DNA of 64,000 nt from Diprion similis (lineage: Eukaryota > Arthropoda > Insecta > Hymenoptera > Diprionidae), in assembly GCF_021155765.1 (NCBI RefSeq), contig NC_060116.1, positions 7,626,001 through 7,690,000 on the forward strand, read 5' to 3'. The notes under the pieces were generated by a model that did no database searches, was not told the DNA's origin, and worked only from the letters and a program-made list of their open reading frames with translations. A program made the translations under genes and the position numbers. Of this stretch, positions 61,738 through 64,000 are shown in pieces; positions within the stretch are counted from its first letter, which is position 1; the number at the start of each line of letters is the position of its first letter.

Positions 61738-63376
61738 ATGGCAATGATGCACCCACTTTGGCTTCGACCACGCTACGTGCAAAATATTTTGCGAACTGCA
61801 GAACAAGACGAGACCATTGAGGTTCTCAATATAATCGTAAAGGCAGCAACGGCCGTCGGAGATAATTATTCTAGCAGCATGTATCGTGTCAACGTGAACT
61901 TTTCGCGGTGTCGAGACGGGCAGAAGAGCACAGAAAAAAGATCCATCATAGTCAAAGCTGCACCTCACGGTGCTGTAGGAGAAATGGTCAGAGTTCAGAT
62001 GTACTTGTTCATTACCATTCTGAAAACAGTCTACAATTCGATTTACTGTCCATTATTTCATCCTGCAGGTATCAGCATTGGGAGTTTTTTTAACTGAGCT
62101 TTCAATGATGTCAGTTACATTGCCAAGGATGAACAAAAGCCTTGAAAATTCATCCCAGACTTCATTGCCCAGTGCTTGTACCATCAGTACGATGAACCCA
62201 CACATATAGTACTCGAAGATCTAGTAGCCAAAGGGTTCAGAATGGCTGAACACAAAGCAGGTCCAGACCTAGCTCACAGCTTACTTGTAATGCGGAATAT
62301 TGCTAGATTCCATGCTTCTCCAATCGCTCTAAGAGAAAAGGTAAACAAAAGTGAAGTGAAATGAAATCATGTGATGAATTCCTCGTAACCTAAGCGAATT
62401 TTTTTCGTCGTCAAGAGTCAGGATCAAAAAGAACTGATGAAGTACAAAAAGGGAATATTTCACAAGGATCAACCTACCTCGTGGAAAGAAATGTACTCAG
62501 AAAATTTAAGGACCCTTGCGGATGAGACAGTAAATTGGTCCGAGCTAGATCCAAAGTAATAATTTTATTCGAAGAAATTTACCCTGCAATTGTCTTTCCG
62601 CAGCTTAACGTCACCATTTTCGTTTTTCAATGGCCAGTAATTTCTTTGACCTAGAATTCCGATGAAAATTCGCAAGCTCTCTGACGTTCTGTTTGAAAAG
62701 GGAGACGGTGCTACTGCTTATCGAGAGGATGACTTTAATGTGCTCAATCATGGAGATGCATGGATTAACAATATGATGTTCCGCTACGACGAAGACCACA
62801 ATCCTATTGATCACATGTTTGTAAGTGTATTCAAGATTCATTGAATGGCATTGCGTTACTCGCCCAAGGTTTATAGTCCGTTACATGGTAGCTGTAGGTA
62901 ATTAAGAAGTAAGATGATGTCGGAAAAAATATTCTTACCAAAGATAATTATTCAATTCTGTCGGTAATTTACAGGTGGATTTCCAATTCTGCCATTGGGG
63001 ATCACCAGCGGAAGACATTCTTTATTTTATTGGAACAAGTTTGGCCGACGATGTTCGAATTCAGCATCGCGATTTACTACTGCGCAATTATCAGGCCTCA
63101 TTGACCAGCACCATGGCTGAACTGAAGTGCAAGACGGAGGAGCTAAGCTTCGACAAGTTACAACAAACGTTGAAAGAGCGAGCTTTTTGCGAGGCGATCG
63201 CTGCTATGACAGTATTGGTGGCTGCCTTACTCGGAAAAGAGGATAAAATGAAATTGGATGAAATCTTAAGGTCTGGAGGAGCATTCATCAAGCCGGGGTA
63301 TGATGGAAGGGCGTTCAAAACAACCATGACTAGACTGCTGCCACTATATGACAGCATGGGTTTGTTGGACGTATAA
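61738..63376 (+). pseudogene. EcKL locus 6: ecdysteroid kinase-like gene with 4-nt deletion in exon 2
   Basis: Exons: 61,738-61,986 (249 bp, one codon short); 62,069-62,340 (272 bp instead of 276); 62,422-62,555; 62,655-62,820; 62,975-63,376. All splice sites are GT-AG. HGDAWINN and VDFQFCHWGSP are intact. In exon 2 the frame is right through LPRMNKSLENSSQTSLP, then shifts at about 62,168-62,170. The conserved CLYHQYDEPTHIVLEDL continues in another frame, and the 4-bp shortfall accounts for it. No alternative acceptor restores both halves, because the other frame has TAA at 62,091-62,093. Everything else looks under constraint, so this is a young pseudogene or a sequencing error rather than an old relic. 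Confidence 0.85.
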
Positions 63377-64000
63377 CTTCATTGGCAGTTCATTTTCGTT
63401 TTTGTCTGTAACATGTTTAGAAATAATATATCCTAAAAAAAGAAGGGATGAAGAGTTACAAAGCCCTGGGTAGAAACTTGATGCTCTTGGGAAAAGGATT
63501 GTTTAAATCAACAACGGTTTTTTGATGAATGGTGAAAAAAAATCTCACTTTAAGCAACTAAATTATTCTCGATTCAACACAATATTTTTTACAGCAGAAA
63601 ATATTTAATTACCTAAAAAAAAATTTCTTACCTCTTACACCCTTAAAGGAGCTGTTGCTGATCCAAACAATCCTTTCCATTGGTATCACGCTCGGTATCA
63701 CGTAAAAACAGCTCTCAGTGTTCTTTTATTTAGTGATTGTGAGTCGCTATCTGGCAATGACACATAAATTATGTACGATATAAACTGTGGGATTTGAGTT
63801 TGTGTAACTAGACGTATGTGCATGAGTTTGTTGGAAAGACTTCGCAGCATGTTAGTACGTAAAAAGACAGCACGTGAATACGACATCCTTACCTATTACT
63901 CGTACTTTGTGACCAGTGAATTTTTAAAACATATTCTCAACAGTAGCCTAATTCGAATTGTTATGAAAATTATTACATTTTCTTACAATTATTATTGACA
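63377..64000. other. Downstream flank of EcKL cluster to window edge
   Basis: AT-rich sequence with short poly(A) runs and no exon recognised. Further EcKL copies may lie beyond the window. Confidence 0.4.

Overview
The window is eukaryotic nuclear DNA, almost certainly from an insect. The only confidently identified genes are a head-to-tail cluster of ecdysteroid-kinase-like (EcKL/CHK-like, EcKinase) genes, a family that is large in insects. They have short GT-AG introns and lie in AT-rich DNA. I cannot fix the order or species from sequence alone.

Layout. (1) 1 to about 29,944: an uninterrupted satellite array with a 304-bp monomer. The phase is kept exactly for 98 units and the array runs off the left edge of the window. 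Marker variants show nested higher-order duplications of 4, 11-12 and 14-16 monomers. (2) 29,945-30,330: degenerate edge monomers. An orphan, strongly diverged monomer lies about 0.7 kb further out (31,006-31,216). (3) 31,217-42,700: mostly non-coding DNA. It holds two phase-compatible candidate exons (32,347-32,459 and 33,734-33,880), a CpG/CT-rich promoter-like patch near 36.2 kb, an AT-rich nest of inverted repeats at 38.8-39.0 kb, and a possible minus-strand terminal exon near 42.0 kb. (4) 42,824-63,376: six EcKL loci, all on the + strand. Loci 1-4 are intact, each with five exons of exactly 252, 276, 134, 166 and 402 bp giving 409 aa. Locus 5 has lost exons 3, 4 and most of 5. Locus 6 has all five exons but a 4-nt deletion in exon 2. 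(5) 53,418-54,842, between loci 3 and 4: a fold-back mobile element with arms of about 440-460 bp. It encloses a decayed fragment of a transposon-type protein with an HGKGPCDG motif.

How it fits together. The EcKL enzymes are predicted cytosolic small-molecule kinases, for ecdysteroids and/or xenobiotics. The cluster shows ordinary birth-and-death evolution by tandem duplication: constant exon lengths and splice phases, variable introns, one deleted copy and one frameshifted copy. TATA-like boxes sit 340-415 bp upstream of the ATG in loci 2-5, so the duplicated unit probably carried its promoter. I see no operon, CRISPR, rRNA or convincing tRNA. Nothing here is clearly a new biochemical system. 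The best leads are the satellite's higher-order history with its ancestral edge relics, the fold-back element, and the unrecognised exon pair at 32-34 kb.
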